Assembly: GCA_900552545.1 (NCBI GenBank)
Contig: USAL01000004.1
Coordinates: 1 to 43,116 of the forward strand
Direction: 5' to 3'
Length of the DNA: 43,116 bases
Origin: an uncultured Sutterella sp.
Lineage (GTDB): Bacteria > Pseudomonadota > Gammaproteobacteria > Burkholderiales > Burkholderiaceae_F
Under the pieces are notes generated by a model. The model was not told the origin of the DNA. It saw only the letters and a list, made by a program, of their open reading frames with translations, and made no database searches. A program made the position numbers and the translations under genes. Below are positions 1 through 7,657 of this stretch, one piece after another; positions within the stretch are counted from its first letter, which is position 1; the number at the start of each line of letters is the position of its first letter.

Positions 1-1
1 A

Positions 2-640
2 GCCGAAAGCCGCGAGGCCTACATGAACGAGGCCGCCAAGCTCACGCTTGCCCGACGCGAGGCGGCCGAGCGTCTGTCCAAGGCCGTGACGACCGAAATG
101 CAGTCGCTTGCTATGGCGGGCGGCAGGCTCGAGATTGCCCTTCACCCCTGCGAGCCGCGCGCCTCGGGCGTGGAGTCGTGCGAATTTCTTGTAAGCGGCC
201 ACGCGGGCGCAACTCCCCGACCGCTTATCAAGGTCGCCTCGGGCGGCGAACTTGCCCGCATCTCGCTTGCGATTGCCGTCATCACGGCTCAGATTACGCC
301 GGTGCCGACCCTGATCTTCGACGAGGTCGACACGGGCATCGGCGGCGCGGTTGCCGAAGTCGTGGGGCGTCTGCTGCGGCGCCTCGGAGCCACCCGCCAG
401 GTGCTTTGCGTGACGCACCTGCCGCAGGTTGCGGCCTGCGCGCACCAGCAGTGGCTCGTGCAGAAGCACACGGACGAGGGCGTCACGACGAGCTCGCTCA
501 AACCGCTCACGCGCGACGAGCGCGTCGCCGAAATCGCCCGCATGATGGGTGGGCGTGTCATCACGCAAGCAACGCTTACGACAGCAGCCGAATTAATTGC
601 CAACGCAGCCCGCGAAGGCTCTCCCGCGCCCGAGGCTTAA
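2..640 (+). CDS. recN: DNA repair protein RecN, C-terminal part (5' end outside window)
   Basis: RecN is an SMC-like ATPase of double-strand-break repair. The open frame runs in from the left edge without a start, so only about 212 C-terminal residues are present; the full protein is usually about 550. Visible elements are the ABC signature loop (VASGGELARIS), the Walker B and D-loop stretch (PTLIFDEVDTGIGG) and the switch histidine in VTHLPQVA. These are the second half of the ATPase head, expected at the C-terminus of RecN after the coiled coil. The signature plus the VDTGIGG Walker B form is typical of RecN rather than SbcC or SMC. It ends 112 bases before the asparaginase gene on the same strand. 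Confidence 0.95.
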   Translation, partial: AESREAYMNEAAKLTLARREAAERLSKAVTTEMQSLAMAGGRLEIALHPCEPRASGVESCEFLVSGHAGATPRPLIKVASGGELARISLAIAVITAQITPVPTLIFDEVDTGIGGAVAEVVGRLLRRLGATRQVLCVTHLPQVAACAHQQWLVQKHTDEGVTTSSLKPLTRDERVAEIARMMGGRVITQATLTTAAELIANAAREGSPAPEA

Positions 641-752
641 TCTAAAACGCAAAACAGGCTCAACTCAGGCACAATGCAGCGCGCCGCGCAAAGAGCACAA
701 TGCGTGCGATGCCAGCGATAGAAAAGAACTTCCTTGAAGAAGACTTACACAC

Positions 753-1745
753 ATGATCGACAAGAAAGTCGTGGTTGTCGCCACCGGCGGCACGATCGCC
801 ATGAAGTACGACGAGGCAAGCCAAGGCTTGGTCCCCGCCTGCACGGGCGAAGACCTCGCGGCCGCCGTGCCCGGCCTGGGCGAAGTCGCTCCGCTTGAAT
901 TCGTCCAGTTCGCCAACATCGCCTCCCCGGGCATGACCCCGCAGAACATGTGGGATCTGCACGTAAAGATCGAGGAACTCCTCGCGCGCGACGACGTCGC
1001 GGGCGTCATCGTCACGCACGGCACCGATACGCTTGAGGAAACGAGCTACTTCCTCGACCTTCTGCACACGAGCGAAAAGCCCGTCGTCACGACGGCCGCC
1101 ATGCGCGGAGCGTGCGACACGAGCCCCGACGGCCCGATGAACATCTACTGCGCTGTGCGCACGGCTGCAAGCATCGAAGCCCTCGGTCTGGGCGTTCTTG
1201 TCTGCATGAACGAGACGCTGCACGCCCCCGGCGAAGTGATGAAAACCCACTCGGCCAACCCCGATACGTTCCAGAGCCCCTGGTGGGGTCCGATCGGCTA
1301 CGTTGACCTCGACAAGATCATCATCCGCCGCAAGCCCCTGGGCGTCATCCGCTTTGCTCCCAAGGCGCTTACCGCCCGCGTGGACGTCATCAAGTGCATG
1401 ACCGGCTCGACGCGCGACTACATCGACTTTGCGGTCTCGCAGGGCTGCAAGGGCATCGTGATCGAAGGGTTCGGTCGCGGCAACGTACCGCCGCCCATGG
1501 TCCCCGGCATCGAGGATGCCGTCAAGAAGGGCGTGGCCGTGGTGCTCACCACCCGTACGCCGGGCGGCCGCGTGCTCGACGTCTACGGCTATCCGGGTTC
1601 GGTGACCGACACGCGCCGCGCAGGCCTTGCCATGGGCGGAGAGATCTCCGCTGCCAAGGCACGCTTGAAGCTCATGATCGTGCTCTCCGAGCATCCGGAG
1701 CTTGCGCGCGACCGTGACGCGCTTGAGCGGATCTTCGACATCTGA
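753..1745 (+). CDS. L-asparaginase (AnsA/AnsB family), probably cytoplasmic
   Basis: Predicted to hydrolyse L-asparagine to aspartate and ammonia. The first family signature with the nucleophilic threonine is at residues 11-16 (TGGTIA). The second, with the Thr-Asp catalytic pair, is at about 89-96 (HGTDTLEE). The 330-residue length fits the family. There is no signal peptide because the protein starts directly at the first beta strand (MIDKKVVVVATGG), so it should be cytosolic, unlike periplasmic type II enzymes. The ATG at 753 is the only start that leaves the TGGTIA strand at the usual distance; the Shine-Dalgarno is weak. A strong terminator follows, so recN-asparaginase end a plus-strand unit. 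Glutaminase activity cannot be excluded from sequence. Confidence 0.9.
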   Translation: MIDKKVVVVATGGTIAMKYDEASQGLVPACTGEDLAAAVPGLGEVAPLEFVQFANIASPGMTPQNMWDLHVKIEELLARDDVAGVIVTHGTDTLEETSYFLDLLHTSEKPVVTTAAMRGACDTSPDGPMNIYCAVRTAASIEALGLGVLVCMNETLHAPGEVMKTHSANPDTFQSPWWGPIGYVDLDKIIIRRKPLGVIRFAPKALTARVDVIKCMTGSTRDYIDFAVSQGCKGIVIEGFGRGNVPPPMVPGIEDAVKKGVAVVLTTRTPGGRVLDVYGYPGSVTDTRRAGLAMGGEISAAKARLKLMIVLSEHPELARDRDALERIFDI

Positions 1746-1812
1746 TTGATGCCATAGACCGCACTTCCCTACTCTTGTCCCCTCGGCACCGTGCCGTGCC
1801 GACAGAGATTTC

Positions 1813-1846
1813 GGGCCTGCTGCAGCGTGCAGTCAGGCCCTTTTTT
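1813..1846 (+). terminator. Rho-independent terminator after the asparaginase gene
   Basis: GGGCCTG pairs with CAGGCCC, continued by CTGCA/TGCAG around a GCG loop with one bulged T, and is followed by six T. This is a textbook intrinsic terminator 67 bases past the asparaginase stop. Confidence 0.9.
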
Positions 1847-1865
1847 CTCGGCATGCGCCGCGCCC

Positions 1866-1902
1866 AAAAAATTGCTCCGCACGTCGGGCGGGGCAGTTTT
1901 TT
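1866..1902. terminator. Second, possibly bidirectional terminator between asparaginase and apbC
   Basis: An A6 run, then TTGCTCCGC pairing with GCGGGGCAG (two G-U pairs on the plus strand), then a T run. Flanked by A and T runs, it can act on both convergent transcripts. The fold is better on the plus strand because the G-U pairs become C-A mismatches on the minus strand. It lies 22 bases beyond the apbC stop. Confidence 0.7.
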
Positions 1903-1923
1903 CAGACGTAGGTTAGAAACGTC

Positions 1924-3006
1924 TTAGTCGTTCACCACCTTCACCGAGGGGATGATGCGGCTCATGTCCTTGGCGGTCTGCGCCACGGCCGCAGCAGCCT
2001 TGAGCGCGATCTCGTGGTAGATCTTCGCCACCGGCCCTTCGGGGTCGGCCGCCACGGTCGGACAGCCGCCGTCGGCCTGCTCGCGGATGCGCGAATCAAG
2101 CGGCAGCTGGCCCAGCACCGGCACGTGATACTGCTCGCTCATGCGGCGCGCGCCGCCTTCGCCGAAGATGTGCTCCATGTGGCCGCACTTGGGGCAGACG
2201 TACATGGCCATGTTTTCGACGATGCCGAGCACCGGCACATTGACCTTCTCGAACATGCGCAGGCCCTTCTTGGCGTCAAGAAGCGCAATGTCCTGCGGCG
2301 TCGTGACGACGATGGCGCCGGTCACGGGCACCGACTGCGACAGCGTGAGCTGGATGTCGCCCGTTCCCGGGGGCATGTCGATCACGAGGTAGTCGAGGTT
2401 GTCCCAGGCCGTCTGGTTCAGAAGCTGCGTGAGCGCCTGCGCCACGAGCGGGCCGCGCCAGATCATGGGTTCGTCGGGCGAGATCATGAAGCCCACGGAG
2501 TTGATCTGAAGGCCCAGTGACTCGATGGGGTCCATGTTGACGCCGTCGGTGCTCGTGGGCTGGCCCTTGGCGCCCAGCATCGTGGGCTGCGAGGGACCGT
2601 AGATGTCGGCGTCGAGCACGCCCACGCGGGCGCCCTCGGCGGCAAGCGCGAGCGCGAGGTTGGCCGCGACGGTCGACTTGCCCACGCCGCCCTTGCCGGA
2701 GCTCACGGCGATGATGTTCTTGACGTTCGCGAGCGTCTTGAGGGTGCGCTGCACACGGTGCGAGATGATCTCGTTGGAGACGATGATGAGCACAGTCTTG
2801 ACGCCTGCGTCGTGCAGCGCCTTCTTGACGCGCGCCTCGAGCTCGGCCGCCACCGACTTCACCGGGTAGCCCGGCTGAATGGTGAGCGCGACGCTGTCGC
2901 CGTCGACGACGACGTTGCGGATGGCCTTGTACTTGGAAAGCGGCAGGTTCCAGACCGGCTCTTCCACAGCACCGGCAACTTCAACGATTTGTTCTTTTGT
3001 GAGCAT
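1924..3006 (-). CDS. apbC: Fe-S cluster carrier protein ApbC/Mrp (NBP35 family P-loop ATPase)
   Basis: Scaffold or carrier that binds a [4Fe-4S] cluster and delivers it to apoproteins in the cytosol. Residues 1-90 form a MIP18/DUF59-type domain. The deviant Walker A (SSGKGGVGKST) is at 103-112, the switch motif DADIYGPSQ at 132-140, and the cluster-binding CPKC at 271-274. Length is 360 residues. I chose the ATG at 3006 because GAGAAAG lies six bases upstream; the frame could extend to a TTG at 3021. It is transcribed divergently from metG, an arrangement common in proteobacteria. A carrier of this kind is relevant here because the window encodes several Fe-S enzymes, but no direct link is visible. 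Confidence 0.93.
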   Translation of the reverse strand: MLTKEQIVEVAGAVEEPVWNLPLSKYKAIRNVVVDGDSVALTIQPGYPVKSVAAELEARVKKALHDAGVKTVLIIVSNEIISHRVQRTLKTLANVKNIIAVSSGKGGVGKSTVAANLALALAAEGARVGVLDADIYGPSQPTMLGAKGQPTSTDGVNMDPIESLGLQINSVGFMISPDEPMIWRGPLVAQALTQLLNQTAWDNLDYLVIDMPPGTGDIQLTLSQSVPVTGAIVVTTPQDIALLDAKKGLRMFEKVNVPVLGIVENMAMYVCPKCGHMEHIFGEGGARRMSEQYHVPVLGQLPLDSRIREQADGGCPTVAADPEGPVAKIYHEIALKAAAAVAQTAKDMSRIIPSVKVVND

Positions 3007-3308
3007 GTCTGTCTTTCTCAACGGTTAGGTTGGCCCGCGGGCGGTCGTCCGGCATGAGAAGCGGGCGGCGCTTTGGAATCGGGGCGCAGCGTTTCTCGGA
3101 CGGAACGGTCTTTGCGACGTTCCAGGCGGGTCTCAACGCCAGCCGAAGAAAAAAAAGCAAAACCCCGACGGCTAGGCATAAAATTGAATGTTACGCCAAA
3201 AATAACCGCTTTCTCCGCAGGGGTATTTTGCGCCCGGCCGCAGAGAGCCCCGCGGTTTTTGCGGCTTTCTCAAGGTTTTACAAGAATTCTTCAGGCATCA
3301 GCATCCGC

Positions 3309-5444
3309 ATGACAACCAAAAAGCGCAATCTTTTCGTCACGACCGCCCTGCCCTATGCAAACGGCGCCTTTCACATCGGCCACATCATGGAGTACATCCA
3401 GGCCGACATCTGGGTTCGTCATGAGCGAATGTGCGGCAACACGGTGCACTTCGTGTGCGCCGACGACGCCCACGGCGCCCCGATCATGATCGCGGCCCAG
3501 AAAAAGGGCATCACCCCCGAGCAGTTCGTCGCGGAAATCGCCGCCGGCCGCAAGCAGTATCTTGACGGCTTTCACATTGCGTTCGACCACTGGCACTGCA
3601 CCAACAGCCCGGAAAACACCGAGCTCTCCCAGGAGATCTACCGCCGCCTGCGCGACGCGGGCCTGATCTACACCAAGGAGATCGAGCAGTTCTACGACAC
3701 CGCCAAGGGCATGTTCCTCGCAGACCGCTTCATCAAGGGCACCTGCCCCAAGTGCGGGGCGCCGGACCAGTACGGCGACTCGTGCGAGAAGTGCGGCTCG
3801 GTCTACGCGCCCACCGATCTCATCGATCCCAAGAGTGCGCTCTCGGGCACGACGCCGGTGCTGAAGACCTCCACGCACTACTTCTTCAAGCTCTCCGACC
3901 CGCGCGCCGTCGAGTTCCTGCATGAGTGGACGCAGGGCAAGGGCGCCGACGGCGTCAACCGCGTGCAGGCCGAAGTGCTTGCCAAGGACAAGGAGTGGCT
4001 CGAAGGCGGCAACCTCACCGACTGGGACATCTCGCGCGACGCGCCCTACTTCGGCATTGAAATTCCCGATGCGCCGGGCAAGTACTTCTACGTCTGGCTC
4101 GACGCCCCGATCGGCTACCTCGCGAGCTTCAAGGCCTACTGCGCCAAGAAGGGGCTTGACTTTGCCGCCGAGCTCTCGCGCCCGGATACCGAGCAGATTC
4201 ACTTCATCGGCAAGGACATCATCTACTTCCACACGCTCTTCTGGCCCGCGATGCTGCACTTTGCCGGCACCCCCTTCCGCGTGCCCGATCACGTCAACGT
4301 GCACGGCTTCATGACGGTCAACGGCCAGAAGATGAGCAAGTCGCGCGGCACGGGCATCAGCCCGCTCACCTACCTTGACCTCGGCATGAACCCCGAGTGG
4401 CTGCGCTACTACCTCGCCGCTAAGCTCAACAGCCGCGTCGAGGACGTCGACTTCACCAAGAACGACTTCCAGGCGCGCGTCAACTCCGACCTGATCGGCA
4501 AGTACGTCAACATCGCAAGCCGCGCCGCGGGCTTCATCTTCAAGCGCTTCGAAGGCAAGGTGGCCGACGCCGCCATGCACGATCCGATGCTCGAGGAGAT
4601 CCGCGCGGCCGCGGGCGACATCCGCGCCGCCTACGAGGCGCGCGAATACGCCCGCGCCATGCGCCGCATCATGGAATTGGCCGATGTGATCAACGAATTC
4701 GTCGACCGTGAAAAACCCTGGGAGCTTGCCAAGGACGCCGCCCGTGCGGCCGACCTGCAGCGCGTGGCCTCGATCGCGCTCGAAGGCTTCCGCCTGTTGA
4801 CGCTCTACTTGAAGCCCGTGCTTCCTGCCACGGCCGCGCGCGTCGAGACCTTCCTCAACTGCGGCGAACTCACCTGGGAGAGCGTCAACGACGTCCTCTC
4901 GAGCAGCCGTCCGATCGCGAAGTTCGAGCACCTGATGGGGCGCGTTGATCGCGAAAAGCAGCTCGACAAGCTCCTGCCCGAACAGGCTGCCGCTGTTGCC
5001 GCTCCCGCGGCCTGCGAAGCCAAGGCTGAAAAGAAGCCCGAGAAGAAGGCCAAGAAGGCCGAACCCGTTGCCGACCCCAACGCCCCGGGCGGCGAGCCGA
5101 TCGCCGAGGTCTGCTCGATCGACGACTTCTGCAAAATCGACCTGCGCGTGGCGCGCGTCGTGACGTGCGAGGAAGTCGAAGGCTCCGACAAGCTCCTGCG
5201 CCTTGAGCTTGACGTGGGCGAAGGCCGTCTGCGTCAGGTCTTCTCCGGCATCAAGGCCTGGTACAAGCCCGAAGACCTCGTGGGCAAGCTCGTCGTGATG
5301 ATCGCCAACCTCGCCCCGCGCAAGATGCGCTTCGGCGTGAGCGAAGGCATGGTGCTTGCGGCAAGCAGCGCGCTCAAGAAGAACGAAGGCGTCTACCTGC
5401 TCGAGCCCTTTGAAGGCGCCGAGCCCGGCATGAAGCTGCACTAA
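3309..5444 (+). CDS. metG: Methionyl-tRNA synthetase with C-terminal tRNA-binding domain
   Basis: Charges tRNA-Met in the cytoplasm; 711 residues. The class I HIGH-type motif is at 22-25 (HIGH), the zinc cysteines are C146, C149, C159 and C162, and KMSKS is at 341-345. An anticodon-binding helical domain follows. A Lys/Glu/Ala/Pro-rich linker (about 560-595) leads to the C-terminal OB-fold EMAP/Trbp111-like domain (about 605-711, starting near DDFCKIDLRVARV), which mediates dimerisation in long MetG forms. The frame is open upstream for 93 codons, but the ATG at 3309 sits right before the conserved TTALPYANG start and is the family start. The gene is divergent from apbC and ends in a terminator. 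Confidence 0.97.
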   Translation: MTTKKRNLFVTTALPYANGAFHIGHIMEYIQADIWVRHERMCGNTVHFVCADDAHGAPIMIAAQKKGITPEQFVAEIAAGRKQYLDGFHIAFDHWHCTNSPENTELSQEIYRRLRDAGLIYTKEIEQFYDTAKGMFLADRFIKGTCPKCGAPDQYGDSCEKCGSVYAPTDLIDPKSALSGTTPVLKTSTHYFFKLSDPRAVEFLHEWTQGKGADGVNRVQAEVLAKDKEWLEGGNLTDWDISRDAPYFGIEIPDAPGKYFYVWLDAPIGYLASFKAYCAKKGLDFAAELSRPDTEQIHFIGKDIIYFHTLFWPAMLHFAGTPFRVPDHVNVHGFMTVNGQKMSKSRGTGISPLTYLDLGMNPEWLRYYLAAKLNSRVEDVDFTKNDFQARVNSDLIGKYVNIASRAAGFIFKRFEGKVADAAMHDPMLEEIRAAAGDIRAAYEAREYARAMRRIMELADVINEFVDREKPWELAKDAARAADLQRVASIALEGFRLLTLYLKPVLPATAARVETFLNCGELTWESVNDVLSSSRPIAKFEHLMGRVDREKQLDKLLPEQAAAVAAPAACEAKAEKKPEKKAKKAEPVADPNAPGGEPIAEVCSIDDFCKIDLRVARVVTCEEVEGSDKLLRLELDVGEGRLRQVFSGIKAWYKPEDLVGKLVVMIANLAPRKMRFGVSEGMVLAASSALKKNEGVYLLEPFEGAEPGMKLH

Positions 5445-5486
5445 GGCGCTTCGATGGCCTCAGGTTTTGAGGCCTCCCGGAAAGCC

Positions 5487-5527
5487 AAAGGCTGCGCTCC
5501 TGGATTGATCTACGGGAGGCAGCCTTT
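5487..5527 (+). terminator. Rho-independent terminator after metG
   Basis: GGCTGC (5490-5495) pairs with GCAGCC (5519-5524), with an inner CTCC/GGAG pairing, followed by a T5 run. It lies about 45 bases after the metG stop. Confidence 0.85.
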
Positions 5528-5571
5528 TTCGTTGTCTGCGTTATCTGCGTTGCCTGCGGCCTGCGTGGTTC

Positions 5572-6693
5572 TTAGATGTACTCAAGCACGCGGGCAAGCG
5601 TCTTCACGCGGCTTTCAATCGAGTCGATCAAGAGGTACTCGCGCTCGGAGTGAAAGCCCGCGCCCGCGGGCGCCACGCCGTCCAGAACGGGCGTACCCTC
5701 CTCGGCAATGCGGTTGGCATCCGACCCGCCGCCCGCATCGACCCACGTGGGCTCATAGCCCTCGGCGCGCGCCGCGCGCGTGACGATCTCGGCGAGCTCC
5801 CGGCTTGCCTCCGTGTGCGGCATCGCAGGCGACCGACTGATGCGGCGCGCCTCGACCGTAATCCCCTCGCCCCAGTCTTCGTGCGCGAGCGCCTCGAGCC
5901 CCGCATCGATCGCATGGCCGTCCTCGTCGCGCCAGTAGCGCGTGTCGATTTCAAGCGTGCAGGTATCAGGCACCGTGTTGCAGACCGTGCCGCCGTGAAT
6001 GACGCCCACCGTGACGCTCGTACCCTTTCCGTCGAGATCCTGAAGCGCCGTTGCCGCAAGCGTCAGGCGGGCCGCGGCGACGATTGCCGAGCGCCCGTCG
6101 CCGGGGTTGTTGCCCGCGTGCGCCGAGACGCCGTGCACGATGATGTTCCAGACCGCGCGGCCCTTGCGCGAGCGCACGAAGGCGCCCGGGGCGCGTCCTG
6201 CCTCGCAGACGATGGCGCGGCGGCTGCGGCGCGCCACGTCCTTGAGCCAGTCGCGCGAATAGCGCGAGCTGATCTCCTCGTCGGGATTCATGACGACGGC
6301 AATCGCAAGCCGCTCAAGATCCTCGGGCCGGACGTTCTTCAGGGCGTGAAAGATGGCGATCACGCCCGCCTTGCAGTCGGCGCACCCCGGCCCGCGCAGA
6401 CGATCGCCCTCGCGCCGAAACGGATTGGTCCTGGCCGTCCCGTCGGGAAAGACCGTATCGAGGTGGGCGTTGAACATGATGTCGTAGGTCTCGGCCTGCG
6501 GCTTGTTGGTGGCAAAAAGCCCCTTGCCCGCCTTTTCGCCCACGTCGACAAGGTGAGCGGCAAAGCCGATCGATTCAAAGTGCCGCTTCATGATCTGCGC
6601 CACGCGCGTGACGCCTTCAACATTGGCGCTGCCGCAGTCGATGCGCACCACTTCCTCAAGATCCTTGCAATAACTTTCGACGAGTTCGGACAT
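5572..6693 (-). CDS. M20-family zinc metallopeptidase (carboxypeptidase G2/ArgE-like)
   Basis: A dinuclear-zinc amidohydrolase of the M20 family, 373 residues, with no signal peptide and therefore cytosolic. Metal and catalytic stretches: NAHLDTVFPDG near residue 95 (His ligand and Asp), GCADCKAG near 119-126 (Asp ligand), NPDEEISS near 156 (the Glu pair), and a late HSERE near 348 (His ligand). The dimerisation domain lies between. A good Shine-Dalgarno, AAGGAGAG, precedes the ATG by about ten bases. The set of motifs is closest to carboxypeptidase G2/glutamate carboxypeptidase-like members; the exact amide substrate is unknown. It is the last gene of a minus-strand series with a cyclase-family hydrolase and a DcuC-type carrier, suggesting catabolism of an imported acyl-amino acid or amide. 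Confidence 0.85.
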   Translation of the reverse strand: MSELVESYCKDLEEVVRIDCGSANVEGVTRVAQIMKRHFESIGFAAHLVDVGEKAGKGLFATNKPQAETYDIMFNAHLDTVFPDGTARTNPFRREGDRLRGPGCADCKAGVIAIFHALKNVRPEDLERLAIAVVMNPDEEISSRYSRDWLKDVARRSRRAIVCEAGRAPGAFVRSRKGRAVWNIIVHGVSAHAGNNPGDGRSAIVAAARLTLAATALQDLDGKGTSVTVGVIHGGTVCNTVPDTCTLEIDTRYWRDEDGHAIDAGLEALAHEDWGEGITVEARRISRSPAMPHTEASRELAEIVTRAARAEGYEPTWVDAGGGSDANRIAEEGTPVLDGVAPAGAGFHSEREYLLIDSIESRVKTLARVLEYI

Positions 6694-6821
6694 CGTTGGT
6701 TCTCTCTCCTTCTTGTGTTTTACGGCTCAAGGGCGCGGGCGGCTTCCCAGCATGCCCTTGACGCCCTTCTTGTCGCTTCTTTGTCCCTTTGAATTCCCCC
6801 TCTCGGGGGCCTTGCGCCTGC

Positions 6822-7523
6822 CTAAAACCCGCGCTTTCTCACCATGACGCCGTCCTCGGGAAAGATCTCGGCCCAGGCCCGCGCGGGTGCAGCGTCGCTT
6901 CCGGCAATCTTGAGCGGCGCGATCATGAAGCGGCACAGGCGAGGGAAGCAATTGGGTCCCGCGAGGTTGTCAAGATTTTCCGCGATCAGCCCCTCGCGCC
7001 CCAACCAGAAGTGATGTCGCGTGAGCTCGCCGTACGGGTCGGGCCCTGGCGAGTCAAACCCGATTCCCAGGATATTCAGTGCGTCAAGGCGCTCAAGAAG
7101 CTCCATCGAGGGCACGGGATAAGAGCCTGTGTAGTAGCGCGGCTTTTTCCACATTTTTTTCGTCCATCCCGTCAAAAAGAGCGCCCACGTGCAGCGGGAA
7201 ACGGCGTCCTCGATGTAGTCGTCCAGAACCTCCGGCCCGATCTCGCCCCTGTAGTCGCGGCAGTCGATCACGAATGCATCGCCGAAAAATTGCTGCGGCA
7301 CATATTCGTCGAGCGTCCAGTACGTTTTCATCACATGTGCAGGCGCATCGACGTGCGTGCCGCTGTGCGTGGAAAGCGTGAGCCGCGAGACGCGGCAGCC
7401 GTCCTTTTCGAGGGTGAGCACGGGGTCAACGGCAACCGCCGGATCGCCCGGATAAGGAGGGCAGCTCGCGTCAAGCGTCTGCGTGAGGTCAAAAATATGG
7501 GGAAACTTCTGATCTGGTTTCAT
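6822..7523 (-). CDS. Cyclase-family metal-dependent hydrolase (kynurenine formamidase-like)
   Basis: Member of the Cyclase/KynB superfamily, 233 residues. The diagnostic metal-binding motif HxGTHxDxPxH is present as HSGTHVDAPAH at about residues 48-58. The early PYPGDP and later GFDSPGPDPYGE segments also match the family. Known members hydrolyse N-formylkynurenine, cyclic amides or related substrates; the substrate here cannot be assigned. The ATG at 7523 gives the expected N-terminus (FDLTQTLD) but has no recognisable Shine-Dalgarno, because a terminator-like hairpin with a T6 run ends three bases before it. It lies between a DcuC-type carrier upstream and an M20 peptidase downstream, all on the minus strand. 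Confidence 0.82.
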   Translation of the reverse strand: MKPDQKFPHIFDLTQTLDASCPPYPGDPAVAVDPVLTLEKDGCRVSRLTLSTHSGTHVDAPAHVMKTYWTLDEYVPQQFFGDAFVIDCRDYRGEIGPEVLDDYIEDAVSRCTWALFLTGWTKKMWKKPRYYTGSYPVPSMELLERLDALNILGIGFDSPGPDPYGELTRHHFWLGREGLIAENLDNLAGPNCFPRLCRFMIAPLKIAGSDAAPARAWAEIFPEDGVMVRKRGF

Positions 7524-7526
7524 GGC

Positions 7527-7587
7527 AAAAAATGAAAGGCCGGTCGCCGTGGAAAAGAAGTTCCTTTCCCAAACGGCTCCGGCCTTT
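7527..7587 (-). terminator. Terminator or attenuator hairpin directly before the cyclase start codon
   Basis: On the minus strand AAAGGCCGG (plus 7579-7587) pairs with CCGGCCTTT (7535-7543), extended by CCGT/ACGG and GGGAAAG/CTTTTCC inner helices, then CATTTTTT. The T run ends three bases before the cyclase ATG. It looks like an intrinsic terminator lying between two genes of one apparent unit. Confidence 0.75.
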
Positions 7588-7604
7588 GCGTCTATATCGG
7601 CAGC

Positions 7605-7644
7605 AAGCGCCTCGCCCCAAAAGAGGCACCTAGGGCGGGCGCTT
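7605..7644. other. Hairpin just after the carrier gene
   Basis: AAGCGCC pairs with GGCGCTT and CGCCC with GGGCG, separated by one unpaired T and a 15-base loop. It begins 14 bases after the carrier stop in the minus direction. No T run follows on the minus strand; TTTTGTTG follows on the plus strand. It may stabilise the carrier mRNA 3' end or block plus-strand read-in. Confidence 0.5.
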
Positions 7645-7657
7645 TTGTTGTCGCGTG

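Noticed and set aside
3030..3308. Extended MetG N-terminus (93 more codons)
   Set aside because: The extension lacks family resemblance and contains the apbC-metG promoter region; the ATG at 3309 gives the conserved start.
3291..5441. Long open frame (about 716 codons) antisense to metG
   Set aside because: GC-rich codon bias opens the opposite strand; the product is His/Val/Ala/Gly-rich without any family motif, while metG shows complete motifs.
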